Assembly (NCBI GenBank): GCA_905202485.1 | Contig: CAJKRY010000012.1 | Span: 1 to 39,546 of the forward strand | DNA from: an uncultured Methanomassiliicoccus sp. | GTDB lineage: Archaea > Thermoplasmatota > Thermoplasmata > Methanomassiliicoccales > Methanomassiliicoccaceae | DNA length: 39,546 nucleotides | Reading direction: 5' to 3' | In this document: one piece after another, positions 23,431-31,890 of the stretch | Position numbering within the stretch: position 1 is the first letter of the stretch | Layout of the letters: every line of letters begins with the position of its first letter | Translations under genes and position numbers: made by a program | The notes under the pieces: model-generated | Told to the model about the DNA's origin: nothing | What the model saw: only the letters and a program-made list of their open reading frames with translations | Database searches by the model: none

Positions 23431-24054
23431 TTACTCTTTGTAATACAGCATCGCATTGCAGATTGTTGCAGCGATGTTGCTTCCACCTTTTCTTCCTTTT
23501 GCAACAATGTATGGAACATTGGTTTCCATGATCAGTTCTTTTGCTTCCACTACATTCACGAAACCAACCGGAGCACCGATGATCAGAGTGGGCCTTAAAC
23601 CGATTTTAATAAGTTCGTAAAGTCTTACTAATGCGGTAGGAGCATTCCCGATTGCAAAGATGACTTCTCCTTTGATTTCGGCTCCCTTTTCCATGCAGAG
23701 TGTAGCTCTGGTGCAGCCGCGTTTTACAGCTTCGTCTGCGATATCTGCATCTCTCATGAAGCAGTAGACTTTGCCGCCGTACTCCTGCATTTTTTTCTTG
23801 TTGATTCCGGCAGCTGCCATTTCTGTGTCGGTGACGATAGATGCACCGTTGCGCAGAGCCTTGATGCCGATTTCGGCAGATCCCTCAGAAAAGCAAAGAT
23901 TGTTAGCATAATCAAAATCTGCAGAAGTGTGAATGCATCTTTTAATAATGGAAAACTGAGGTTCTGGCCAGATTCGACCGTTGAGTTCGCTTGTAATAAT
24001 TTCCATACTTCTTTTTTCAATGTCTTCTGGTTTTACAATTTGAAGTTTAACCAT
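23431..24054 (-). CDS. cbiC: cobalt-precorrin-8 methylmutase CbiC
   Basis: Moves a methyl group from C11 to C12 to give cobyrinic acid, the last corrin-ring step. The 207 residues have IVKPEDIEKRSMEIITSEL, the catalytic His in RCIHTSADFDYANNL, the MAAAGINKK stretch, and the C-terminal IIGAPVGFVNVVEAKELI and AKGRKGGSNIAATICNAMLYY. Start: the frame also opens with a GTG at 24063, but AAGGTGA lies right before the ATG at 24054. It is the last gene of the leftward operon, ten bases behind cbiH. Confidence 0.95.
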   Translation of the reverse strand: MVKLQIVKPEDIEKRSMEIITSELNGRIWPEPQFSIIKRCIHTSADFDYANNLCFSEGSAEIGIKALRNGASIVTDTEMAAAGINKKKMQEYGGKVYCFMRDADIADEAVKRGCTRATLCMEKGAEIKGEVIFAIGNAPTALVRLYELIKIGLRPTLIIGAPVGFVNVVEAKELIMETNVPYIVAKGRKGGSNIAATICNAMLYYKE

Positions 24055-24064
24055 AAAATTCACC

Positions 24065-24796
24065 TTATAGGTTGTAGCCTCTGGGGGTTATCATTCTCCC
24101 ATTGGATGTGTAAGTCTGTGAGTTTCCAACGATCACGATGCAGAACATGTCGACATCGGCATTTTTCAGCTCTCCCAGCGTAGTAATGCACTTGGACTCG
24201 TCTTTCCTACCGGCGTTTCTGACAATGCCGACAGGCGTCTCTTTCTTACGGTATTTCAGAAGTATCTCGGCAGCCTGCTCCAGATAGTCTGTGCGTTTCT
24301 TGCTTTTAGGATTATACAAACAGACGATCATGTCACTCATTCCTGCGCAGTCCACCCTTTTCATTATCAAATCCAACGGAGTCATGAGGTCGCTGAGGCT
24401 GATGATCGAAAGATCGTGCATAAGCGGAGCACCCAGAACAGAAGCTGCAGAACTGGCGGCGGTAACTCCCGGCACAGTTTCAATTTCAATGTCTGCATTA
24501 AGCTCCTCTGCCACCTGATAAATGATGCCGGCCATTCCGTAGATGCCGGAGTCGCCGCTGCTCACCATTGCTACAGTCTTGTCTTTCATAGCTTCTTCAA
24601 CAGCTATCTTGCAGCGTTCCACTTCCCTCATCATCGGCGTGGTAATATAGTTTTTATTTGGAAAATATTCTTTTAAAATATCAATGTATGTTGTGTAGCC
24701 CGTGACAACATCTGCATTTTCAATAACATCTACAGCCTTCAGTGTCATATGCTCTTTGCCACCAGGCCCGAATCCTACGACGTAGAGTTTTCCCAT
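24065..24796 (-). CDS. cbiH: cobalt-precorrin-3 C17-methyltransferase CbiH
   Basis: Tetrapyrrole methyltransferase that adds a methyl group at C17 and drives ring contraction. Family marks are the SAM-loop GKLYVVGFGPGGKEHMTLKA, VALVSSGDSGIYGMAG (here MVSSGDSGIYGMAG), PGVTAASSAASVLGAPLMHD, SLSDLMTPLDLI and CLYNPKSKKR. It is about 243 residues, the short form without the ferredoxin extension. The ATG at 24796 is one base after the cbiF stop codon; a GTG at 24805 is the alternative. Confidence 0.94.
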   Translation of the reverse strand: MGKLYVVGFGPGGKEHMTLKAVDVIENADVVTGYTTYIDILKEYFPNKNYITTPMMREVERCKIAVEEAMKDKTVAMVSSGDSGIYGMAGIIYQVAEELNADIEIETVPGVTAASSAASVLGAPLMHDLSIISLSDLMTPLDLIMKRVDCAGMSDMIVCLYNPKSKKRTDYLEQAAEILLKYRKKETPVGIVRNAGRKDESKCITTLGELKNADVDMFCIVIVGNSQTYTSNGRMITPRGYNL

Positions 24797-24797
24797 T

Positions 24798-25553
24798 TTA
24801 CTCACTCACGCCCTGGCGGAATTCATGCGTAAATGTCTTGTCGTACAGTTTGGATAGTTCGTATTCGTCTCCGAGGAAATCGCCGACGACGGTAAGAGCA
24901 GTCTTTTTGATTCCTGCTTCTTTGACCTTGGCAGCAATATCATTGAGGCTGCCGATAACTATCTTCTGGTCTTCCCAGGTTGCCTTGTACACCACAGCTA
25001 CAGGAGTAGTCGGCTCGTATCCTTCTTTTAGAGCTTCAACAACTTCATTCATCATCCCTATGCTGAGGAAAATAATCATTGTTGAGTGATGCTTTGAAAG
25101 GGAAGCAATGCTCTCTTTCGAAGGCATAGGAGTGCGGCCTTCCATTCTTGTTATTATAACAGTCTGGCTTACTCCAGGCAGGGTGTATTCTTTTTTAAGG
25201 ACGGCAGCTGTAGCAAGGAAAGAGCTTACTCCGGGAATAACTTCATATTTTATTCCTAATTTATCTAGAATATCCATCTGTTCTCTGTGGGCTCCGTATA
25301 TTGCCGGATCCCCGGTATGGACTCTCACAACCTTCAGACATTTTTCTTCTCCGTCTCTCATCACATCTATAACTTCTTCCAGAGTCATGGATGCGCTGTT
25401 GTAGATCTTTGCAGAATCTTTAGCGCAGGAAAGTACCTCTGGGTTGACCAGAGAGCCGGCATAGATAATCACATCTGCATTCTCAATCAGCTTTTTTCCT
25501 TTTACTGTAATCAGATCAGGATCCCCTGGTCCAGCACCTATGAATGATATCAT
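24798..25553 (-). CDS. cbiF: cobalt-precorrin-4 C11-methyltransferase CbiF
   Basis: Transfers methyl from SAM to C11 of cobalt-precorrin-4. The 251 residues have ISFIGAGPGDPDLITVKG, VIIYAGSLV, RVHTGDPAIYGAHREQMD, PGVSSFLATAAVLKKEYTLPGVSQTVIITRMEGRTPMP and the closing EYELSKLYDKTFTHEFR, all typical of CbiF/CobM. The ribosome site GAGGA lies ahead of the ATG, inside the end of cbiL. It is the second gene of the leftward operon. Confidence 0.95.
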   Translation of the reverse strand: MISFIGAGPGDPDLITVKGKKLIENADVIIYAGSLVNPEVLSCAKDSAKIYNSASMTLEEVIDVMRDGEEKCLKVVRVHTGDPAIYGAHREQMDILDKLGIKYEVIPGVSSFLATAAVLKKEYTLPGVSQTVIITRMEGRTPMPSKESIASLSKHHSTMIIFLSIGMMNEVVEALKEGYEPTTPVAVVYKATWEDQKIVIGSLNDIAAKVKEAGIKKTALTVVGDFLGDEYELSKLYDKTFTHEFRQGVSE

Positions 25554-25562
25554 TGTCAGTCC

Positions 25563-26261
25563 TCATTTTTTCTTGATAATTACCGTTGTAAGATAGTTGT
25601 AATCTTTGGAAAGGTCAATGGGGCCGATATATTCCCCTTCAAGCCCGATCCTGCTCAGGACAGTGGCTTTTGAAATGTCTATGCCTTTTTTAGACATAGC
25701 GTCTGCCAGCTTCCGCATGCTGCTGCCACCGACTTTCATGACAACTACGTTTTCAAACATGCCCAGTGCATTGGATAGTAGATTTCCGTCTTGTGTTGAA
25801 GGAATCACCACCAATGACTCGCGTCCCTCCATCAGGGGGATCTTGGCAAGCGCTGCTCCGCTGCAGAATGAAGGAATTCCGGGAATAATCTCAGTTTCAA
25901 AGCCGGATTCCTCTATGAACTGATTTATGTACATATATGTGGAGTAAACAGAAACGTCTCCTATTGTAATCATAGCAATGTTTCTTCCTTTTTCGAGTTC
26001 GTCAGTAAGCAATTTTCCGGCTTCGGCTCTGCACTGAACGCGGACGTCATCGTCGGGATTCATGCTGAAGAGAACTTCAATCACTTTCTTGCCGGAAACA
26101 TCGACAACCCGCTCAACAATATCCATTGCGACGCTGTGTTCACCCAGGACTTTGACCGGTATAGCAATAACTTCAGAGCTTTCCAGTATCCTTTTTGCTT
26201 TAAGAGTGAGAAGCTCAGGATCTCCTGGCCCTACTCCGATTCCATATAATTTCCCTGTCAT
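25563..26261 (-). CDS. cbiL: cobalt-factor II C20-methyltransferase CbiL
   Basis: Adds the C20 methyl group, the committed step into the cobalt-early pathway. The 232 residues contain KLYGIGVGPGDPELLTLKAKRIL, MITIGDVSVYSTYMYI, IPGIPSFCSGAALAKIPLMEG, VMKVGGSSMRKL and the C-terminal VLSRIGLEGEYI. The frame can begin at a TTG (26276), but GGAG at 26271-26274 is correctly spaced only for the ATG at 26261. First gene of the leftward cbiL-cbiF-cbiH-cbiC operon. Confidence 0.95.
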   Translation of the reverse strand: MTGKLYGIGVGPGDPELLTLKAKRILESSEVIAIPVKVLGEHSVAMDIVERVVDVSGKKVIEVLFSMNPDDDVRVQCRAEAGKLLTDELEKGRNIAMITIGDVSVYSTYMYINQFIEESGFETEIIPGIPSFCSGAALAKIPLMEGRESLVVIPSTQDGNLLSNALGMFENVVVMKVGGSSMRKLADAMSKKGIDISKATVLSRIGLEGEYIGPIDLSKDYNYLTTVIIKKK

Positions 26262-26417
26262 AGTCGTTGTCTCCAAGTTATGAAATTTTTATCGTATCTA
26301 TGTTTTAGCTTAGCGCCGTAATGAAATGCTAAGTATTATAAATTTGGCACATATATCCAATGATGTACTATAGATAGATTATTAATCTGCAATTATCGGT
26401 ACTGAGATGCTGTAGGT
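26262..26417. promoter_or_regulatory. divergent control region of the two cbi operons
   Basis: Separates cbiL and cbiD. It contains an inverted repeat CTTAGC-N13-GCTAAG (26309-26333) and a second palindrome AGATT-att-AATCT (26376-26388) that overlaps the likely cbiD TATA box (GATTATTAATC). The leftward TATA is likely TTATAATAC, near 26333-26343. TATCCAAT at 26354-26361 is identical to the arm of a palindrome before cbiM. A cobamide- or cobalt-responsive repressor is likely, but none is encoded nearby. Confidence 0.5.
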
Positions 26418-27572
26418 ATGGACATGGAATCTGAATCCAGCGGAGAACTGTATATATATAGAAACAACCAGCGTCTGCGCTGTGGCCATACCACGGGATC
26501 ATGTGCCACCGCCGCAGCCAAGGCGGCTACATTGATGCTGCTTTCAAAAAAATCAATCAGTGAAATATCAATTGCAACTCCAAAAGGGATTGTCCTTAAC
26601 CTTCCAGTTTTGGATGTTAAAATTTCTGAGAATTCTGCATCATGCGCTGTTAGAAAAGACGGCGGAGATGACATAGATGCCACACACGGCGCTTTAGTCT
26701 ACGCAGAAGTAACCTTTACCAATGGGGATATAGAAATCGACGGGGGGAAAGGCGTAGGAAGAGTGACAAAAAAAGGATTGGATCAGCCGGTGGGCAGTGC
26801 TGCCATAAACAGCGTGCCGAGGCAGATGATTCTCCAGGCGGTGAAAGAAGCCTGCAGCCTAGGCGGATATGAAAAAGGAATGAAGATAATTATTTCCGTG
26901 CCAGAAGGCGAACAGATAGCAGAAAAAACGTTCAATCCGAGACTGGGTATCATTGGCGGAATATCGATCATCGGCACCAGCGGGATCGTGGAACCCATGA
27001 GCCAGGAGGCTTTGGTTGAAGCGATCAGAACAGAGATGAAAATGAGGATTGCAAACGGTTCTGCAGTAATTCTGGCAGTTCCAGGAAACTACGGTGAAGA
27101 TTTTTCCCAGACGATATGCTCAGTTCCCACAGAACAGATGGTGAAATGCAGTAATTTCATTGGTGAGACGATAGACAGTGCGGTAGAGTTCGGTGCAGAA
27201 GGTCTGCTTTTTATTTCTAATATCGGCAAGTTCGTAAAGGTCGCCGGCGGGATAATGAACACCCACTCTAGAAATGCAGACTCCAGAATGGAAATCCTTG
27301 CTGCTCATGCAGCTTTGGCCGGAGCAGATAACAAAATTTTAATTAAAATCATGAATTCAGTAACAACTGAAGACGCTCTAGACATTCTCAGCGAGAATAA
27401 TCTGCTTCAGCAGGTGATGAAATCAATCACTGACAAAATTAACTTTTATCTGAATAACCGGGCCAAGGGGCAGATCGCAACAGGCGCAATAATCTTCTCA
27501 TCTAACTATGGTATGCTGGGAAAGACGGAAAATGCAGAAAAGCTCCTGAAAACTTTGGAGTGCGACCTATGA
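26418..27572 (+). CDS. cbiD: cobalt-precorrin-5B C1-methyltransferase CbiD
   Basis: Methylates C1 of cobalt-precorrin-5B; unlike the other methyltransferases it has its own fold. Of 384 residues, the key stretches are RCGHTTGSCATAAAKAATLML, VRKDGGDDIDATHG, GGKGVGRVTKKGLDQPVGSAAIN, GTSGIVEPMSQEALV and AVPGNYGEDFS. Two ATGs occur at the start (26418 and 26424); neither has a clear ribosome site, consistent with a short or absent leader behind the TATA-like box. First gene of the rightward operon; its stop overlaps cbiG. Confidence 0.95.
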   Translation: MDMESESSGELYIYRNNQRLRCGHTTGSCATAAAKAATLMLLSKKSISEISIATPKGIVLNLPVLDVKISENSASCAVRKDGGDDIDATHGALVYAEVTFTNGDIEIDGGKGVGRVTKKGLDQPVGSAAINSVPRQMILQAVKEACSLGGYEKGMKIIISVPEGEQIAEKTFNPRLGIIGGISIIGTSGIVEPMSQEALVEAIRTEMKMRIANGSAVILAVPGNYGEDFSQTICSVPTEQMVKCSNFIGETIDSAVEFGAEGLLFISNIGKFVKVAGGIMNTHSRNADSRMEILAAHAALAGADNKILIKIMNSVTTEDALDILSENNLLQQVMKSITDKINFYLNNRAKGQIATGAIIFSSNYGMLGKTENAEKLLKTLECDL

Positions 27573-28612
27573 AAATAAAGCTCATCGGTTTCTCAAGTGC
27601 CGGCTGTTCACTGGTGGAAAAGATTTCAGAAGGTTTATCGTCAAAAGGAAATGAATGTGAAGCATACGGCAAATGCACGTTTGTTTCAGAATGTAAAGTT
27701 ACTCCTGTTACGCAGCCTCTACAGGTCTGGACTGAAAATGCATTCCATGATTCAGATGCAATTATCTTCGTCGGTGCGGTGGGAATAGCAGTCCGTGCTA
27801 TATCTCCTTTTGTTAAAACAAAGGTAGCAGATCCGGCAATTGTTGTTTTAGATGAAAAAGGAACATATTCCATACCTCTGCTGTCTGGGCATATAGGCGG
27901 AGCAAACAGTCTTGCTAAGATTATTGCGGAAATGACCGGAGCTGAGGCTGTAATAACAACTGCAACGGACATTAATGGAAAGTTCTCGGTAGACTCATTT
28001 GCTGAAGAGCGCGGTATGTATATCAGCAGCATGTCCCGTGCAAAGGATATCTCCGCATACATTCTGGAAAAAGGAAACGTCGGGTTCAAAAGTGATTTTC
28101 CAGTAGAGGGAAACCTTCCGAATGGTCTGGTCTATGCAGAAGACGGAGACCTTGGAGTACACATAACCTCCAGTGATCTGAAAGGCCCATTTTGTAAAAC
28201 ATTGAATTTAATTCCAAAAACAATAATCATCGGTCTGGGCTGCAGAAAAGACACGCCTGCTGAAAAGATTGAAGAACTTGTTATTAAAGTTCTGAAAAGT
28301 AATGAACTCTCGATCCACAGTGTGAAGGCAGCAGCCAGCATTGATCTTAAAATGAATGAGCCCGGCATCTTGAATTTTTGTGAGAAATACTGTCTGGAAT
28401 TGTCATTCTTTTCCAAAGAAGAACTGGAAGGCGTAGAGGGAGATTTCATAGAATCTTCTTTCGTCAAAAGCATCACTGGAATCGGCAATGTGTGTGAGAG
28501 GGCAGCTCTGAAAGCATCCGATGACGGCAGGCTTATACAGAAAAAAGTTGCAGAAAACGGAGTCACAGTTGCGCTGGCATCTGAACCATTTATTGTTCAT
28601 CTAGAGAAGTGA
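27569..28612 (+). CDS. cbiG: cobalt-precorrin-5A hydrolase CbiG
   Basis: Opens the delta-lactone of cobalt-precorrin-5A and releases acetaldehyde. The 347 residues split into an N-terminal part with FVGAVGIAVRAISPFVKTKVADPAIVVLDEKG and PLLSGHIGGANSLAKIIA, and a C-terminal part with IIGLGCRKDTPAEKIEELV, VKAAASIDLKMNEPGI and GIGNVCERAAL. Start: the ATG at 27569 overlaps the cbiD stop (ATGA); a GTG at 27560 is less likely. Four bases separate it from the fused gene that follows. Confidence 0.95.
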   Translation: MKIKLIGFSSAGCSLVEKISEGLSSKGNECEAYGKCTFVSECKVTPVTQPLQVWTENAFHDSDAIIFVGAVGIAVRAISPFVKTKVADPAIVVLDEKGTYSIPLLSGHIGGANSLAKIIAEMTGAEAVITTATDINGKFSVDSFAEERGMYISSMSRAKDISAYILEKGNVGFKSDFPVEGNLPNGLVYAEDGDLGVHITSSDLKGPFCKTLNLIPKTIIIGLGCRKDTPAEKIEELVIKVLKSNELSIHSVKAAASIDLKMNEPGILNFCEKYCLELSFFSKEELEGVEGDFIESSFVKSITGIGNVCERAALKASDDGRLIQKKVAENGVTVALASEPFIVHLEK

Positions 28613-28616
28613 TTAC

Positions 28617-30614
28617 ATGTCTGAAAAAATTCTCATATTTGCAGGAACCACAGAAGGCCGGCTATTGGCCGAATATCTAGGCTCCCACAGCATTTCTGCT
28701 CATGTCTGTGTTGCTACAGAATATGGAGAGCAGCTAGTTAAGAAAAGCGAGACCATAATGGTCTGTGCTGGAAGGCTGGACTGTGAGGGAATGCAGAACC
28801 TTATCAAAGAAGGTTTTTCATTAGTGATTGATGCCACCCATCCATATGCGGTGATTGTCTCTTCCAACATCAAAGAAGCGTGCAGCAAGACTGGAGTTGA
28901 GTATATGAGGCTGCTGAGGCGTGAAGGCTCACGCCAGGGGGATCTGGTTGAAGTTCCAAGCGTGGAAGAGGCAGTGAAATATCTTCAAAACACCGAGGGA
29001 AATATTCTCGTTGCTACCGGCAGCAAAGAGATTGCTAAATTCACTGCTTTAAATAATTACAAAGAGAGAGTTTTTGCCAGAGTTCTTTCAACGGCGTCAG
29101 TTGCTAAGACATGCTCTGATCTGGGGTTTGAAGGAAAGAATCTTATCTGCATGCAGGGGCCGTTCTGTGAAGAACTGAACTATGGGATGCTGAAGCAGAT
29201 CTCTGCGAGATACATGGTCACTAAAGACTCAGGCAAAGTCGGTGGCTTTGAAGACAAAATCCGTGCGGCAAAAAGAGCCGGAGTCCAGGTTATTCTAGTC
29301 GGAAGGCCTCAGGGAGATGAAGGAAAGTCTTTTGATGAAGTCATTGAAGATTTAAACTCAAGATTTGGAATCAATCCTGACACAAAAGAGGTTCCTAAGT
29401 TAAACAAAAAAGTAACTCTTGTAGGAATCGGCATGGGTGACTCCGGCCAGCTTACCTTAGACGCGGTGGATGCCTGTGAAAATGCTGATGTAATCATCGG
29501 TGCTGAACGAATGCTTTCTTCTGTAAAGACATATTGCAGCAACACATTCAATGCCTATATTTCTGATGAAATCATGGAATTCATAAAGTCCCATGAAGAA
29601 TACAGCAATGTTGTTGTAGCATTGTCCGGAGATGTAGGATTTTACAGTGCAGCGAAGAAACTGATTGAGGCAGTTGAAAAAGAGGGATACGAACTGAAAC
29701 TGATATGTGGAATATCTTCAGTAGTGTATCTGTGTTCTAAGCTGAAGACATCCTGGGAAGACATTCATCTGCTCAGTATTCATGGCAGAGATGCAAACAT
29801 CGTTGCGTCAGTAAAGGCGAATAAGAAGACCTTTGCGATTCTCAGCGGTTCAGACAGCGTGCATAACGTCTGCGGTTCGCTTATCGAAGCAGGCTTGGAA
29901 TCAGTCACGCTTCATGTGGGAGAGAATTTGTCATACCAGGATGAAAAGATTACTTCGGGACAGCCTGCAGACTTAAAAGACAGTGATTTTGGAAAACTGT
30001 GTGTAGTCTTAATCATCAATGATAATGCAGACTCCACAAATCCGCTGAGCATAGCTGATGAGAATTTCATTAGAGGCACTGCCCCGATGACGAAAAGTGA
30101 AATCAGAACCTTGTCAGTAGCAAAGCTCAAACTGAAGCCTGATTCAGTCATTTATGACATCGGGGCAGGAACTGGATCCGTTTCAATAGAGATGGCCCTG
30201 GTCTCTCCAGACGGTGCAGTCTATGCAATTGAAAAAGAGCTTGAAGCAGCAGAGCTGATCAGACAGAACAAAGCCAAGTTTGGAACCCCGAATGTAGAAG
30301 TAATCCATGGAACTGCACCTGAAGCCATCCGAGAGCTTCCTCCGCCGACGCACGCATTCATCGGCGGCTCTTCTGGAAACTTAAATGAGATTATGCAGGT
30401 GCTGCTGTCAAAGAATAAAGACATAAGAATTGTAATTACCGCTGTAACCCTGGAGACAGTTTCAGAAGCCTTGTCATGTATGGCCAATTTGGGCTTCAAA
30501 TGTCGTGATATCGTGCAGATTTCGGTGTCAAAATCAAGGGAAGTCGGAAGTTACAACCTGATGACTGCTCAGAATCCGGTTTATATCTTTACTTTAAGTG
30601 AGGCCAGCAGGTGA
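28617..30614 (+). CDS. cbiJ/cbiE/cbiT: fused precorrin-6A reductase and C5,15-methyltransferase (CbiJ-CbiE-CbiT)
   Basis: Three enzymes in one 665-residue chain. Residues 1-250 are CbiJ, the NADPH-dependent reductase (ILIFAGTTEGRLLAEYL, VIDATHPYAVIVSSNI, MVTKDSGKVGGFEDKI). Residues about 265-470 are CbiE, the C5 methyltransferase (VTLVGIGMGDSGQLTLDA, ADVIIGAERML, ALSGDVGFYSAAKKL, ICGISSVVYL). Residues about 485-665 are CbiT, the C15 methyltransferase/decarboxylase (RGTAPMTKSEIRTLSVAKL, the SAM motif YDIGAGTGSVSIEMA, AFIGGSSGNL). CbiE-CbiT fusion is well known (CobL); all three together is less common. The order follows the chemistry, so intermediates may be channelled. A strong hairpin follows. 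Confidence 0.93.
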   Translation: MSEKILIFAGTTEGRLLAEYLGSHSISAHVCVATEYGEQLVKKSETIMVCAGRLDCEGMQNLIKEGFSLVIDATHPYAVIVSSNIKEACSKTGVEYMRLLRREGSRQGDLVEVPSVEEAVKYLQNTEGNILVATGSKEIAKFTALNNYKERVFARVLSTASVAKTCSDLGFEGKNLICMQGPFCEELNYGMLKQISARYMVTKDSGKVGGFEDKIRAAKRAGVQVILVGRPQGDEGKSFDEVIEDLNSRFGINPDTKEVPKLNKKVTLVGIGMGDSGQLTLDAVDACENADVIIGAERMLSSVKTYCSNTFNAYISDEIMEFIKSHEEYSNVVVALSGDVGFYSAAKKLIEAVEKEGYELKLICGISSVVYLCSKLKTSWEDIHLLSIHGRDANIVASVKANKKTFAILSGSDSVHNVCGSLIEAGLESVTLHVGENLSYQDEKITSGQPADLKDSDFGKLCVVLIINDNADSTNPLSIADENFIRGTAPMTKSEIRTLSVAKLKLKPDSVIYDIGAGTGSVSIEMALVSPDGAVYAIEKELEAAELIRQNKAKFGTPNVEVIHGTAPEAIRELPPPTHAFIGGSSGNLNEIMQVLLSKNKDIRIVITAVTLETVSEALSCMANLGFKCRDIVQISVSKSREVGSYNLMTAQNPVYIFTLSEASR

Positions 30615-30619
30615 ATTTT

Positions 30620-30640
30620 TGAGAGCCGGACGCTCTCAAT
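30620..30640 (+). terminator. terminator of the rightward cbi operon
   Basis: TTGAGAGC/GCTCTCAA, a perfect 8-base stem with a 5-base loop, six bases after the stop codon and followed by TTACCTTTCTATCTCTTTT. It separates the biosynthesis operon from the transporter operon. The rest of the gap, up to 30873, holds the control sites listed next. Confidence 0.65.
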
Positions 30641-30693
30641 TACCTTTCTATCTCTTTTGGAATCTCACCCTATCCTTTTAATAATACATTCTC

Positions 30694-30713
30694 TATCCAA
30701 TTATTATTGGATA
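30694..30713. promoter_or_regulatory. palindrome TATCCAAT-tatt-ATTGGATA before cbiM
   Basis: Perfect 8-base arms with a 4-base spacer, overlapping the TATA-like GGATATATTG. A DNA-binding repressor here would block the transporter promoter. One arm also occurs in the cbiL-cbiD control region. Confidence 0.55.
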
Positions 30714-30716
30714 TAT

Positions 30717-30737
30717 TGTCCATTAAAATAATGGGCA
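30717..30737. promoter_or_regulatory. palindrome TGTCCATTA-aaa-TAATGGGCA before cbiM
   Basis: Nine-base arms with one G-T mismatch around three A, four bases from the first palindrome and just downstream of the TATA-like box. With that box the transcript would start near 30737, giving a leader of about 135 bases before cbiM. The double site suggests cooperative binding by a metal or cobamide sensor; no known riboswitch was recognised. Confidence 0.55.
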
Positions 30738-30873
30738 TGACCTATACATCGCATCAACAGACCGATAACGGATGACATGTCTGATTCTGTGCATTGAGGG
30801 AGACATCGCACAATTGGATTCAATCCAGAACACAAAAAATCAGAGATGCGCTTGATAAGGGGGATAGAAAAAA

Positions 30874-31563
30874 ATGCACATAATGGAAGGAATGTTGCCT
30901 GCACCATGGGCCGCTTTTTGGTATATTATAGCGCTGCCCATCATCGCTTACGGGGCCATTAAGCTCATAAAGCTCTTGAGAGAAAAACCTGAACTGAAAA
31001 TAACCGTAGCGCTTTCTGGTGCATTTATTTTCGTTCTGTCTGCTTTGAAACTGCCGTCGGTCAGCGGGTCGTCATCTCATCCAACTGGTACCGGGCTTTC
31101 CAGTGCCTTGTACGGTCCGGCGATAACTTCTGTATTGTCTACTATTGTTCTGTTATTTCAAGCACTTCTACTGGCTCACGGCGGAATCACAACTCTGGGA
31201 GCCAACGTTTTCTCAATGGGTATTGCAGGACCTACTGTCGGATACATTGTATATAAAACAATGAGAAAGGCAAAATTCGGCATAGCGCCGTCAATGTTTG
31301 CTACCGCTGCCTTGGCAGATTTAGTTACGTATATAGTTACAGCAACCCAGCTGGCATTAGCATTCCCTGCAGATATCGGAGGCTTCCTCGCTTCATTTGT
31401 AGACTACCTGGGAATATTTGCAATAGTGCAGATTCCGCTGGCAATCATTGAAGGAATAATCTTTGCGATCTTTGCCGACTATCTGATGTCAGTAAGGCCG
31501 GAATCCTTCGAAAACTCCAAAATCCGTCTGAGAAAGAAAGAGTCAGCACCGGAGAGTGACTGA
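30874..31563 (+). CDS. cbiM: cobalt ECF transporter substrate-binding membrane protein CbiM
   Basis: Cobalt-specific S component. It begins MHIMEGMLPAPWAAFWYIIA; in this family the N-terminal Met-His-Ile-Met segment, with a conserved His, folds into the metal site. The 229 residues have about seven membrane helices, with LKLPSVSGSSSHPTGTGL, LLLAHGGITTLGANVFSMGIAGP and the final IPLAIIEGIIFAIFADYL. The ribosome site is AAGGGGGAT. It needs CbiN, CbiQ and CbiO, which follow in one operon. Confidence 0.96.
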   Translation: MHIMEGMLPAPWAAFWYIIALPIIAYGAIKLIKLLREKPELKITVALSGAFIFVLSALKLPSVSGSSSHPTGTGLSSALYGPAITSVLSTIVLLFQALLLAHGGITTLGANVFSMGIAGPTVGYIVYKTMRKAKFGIAPSMFATAALADLVTYIVTATQLALAFPADIGGFLASFVDYLGIFAIVQIPLAIIEGIIFAIFADYLMSVRPESFENSKIRLRKKESAPESD

Positions 31564-31564
31564 G

Positions 31565-31876
31565 ATGGAAAGAAAATACTGGTATCTGCTTGGAGTCGGT
31601 TTGATCATCATGCTGTGCGTAGTGCCGTTCATTGTTAATCCAGATGCAGAATACGGCGGAGCAGATGATGCAGCCGGAGATAAGATTGAGGACACGGGAT
31701 ACCAGCCGTGGTTTGAGAGCATTTTCGGCGATCTTCCGTCTGAAACGGAATCAATGCTGTTTGCTCTCCAAGCCGCCATCGGTGCACTCATAATCGGCTT
31801 TGTTCTGGGAAGGGTGACAAAGAAAGCTCCCTCTGCAGACAAAGCAGACAAATCTCAGAAAAATATAGACAACTGA
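31565..31876 (+). CDS. cbiN: cobalt transport protein CbiN
   Basis: A small two-helix accessory subunit, 103 residues, that works with CbiM in loading cobalt. Helices are at YWYLLGVGLIIMLCVVPFIV and FALQAAIGALIIGFVLGRVT, separated by an outside loop with AEYGGADDAA and W-F-E-S-I. Start: the ATG is one base after the cbiM stop codon with GGAG ahead; a GTG at 31556 is in frame but overlaps cbiM. Confidence 0.93.
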   Translation: MERKYWYLLGVGLIIMLCVVPFIVNPDAEYGGADDAAGDKIEDTGYQPWFESIFGDLPSETESMLFALQAAIGALIIGFVLGRVTKKAPSADKADKSQKNIDN

Positions 31877-31890
31877 ACTTGGGCGGTCCG

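Noticed and set aside
30615..30873. Cobalamin riboswitch before cbiM
   Set aside because: No recognisable B12-box or receptor core; the region is instead dominated by two DNA palindromes.
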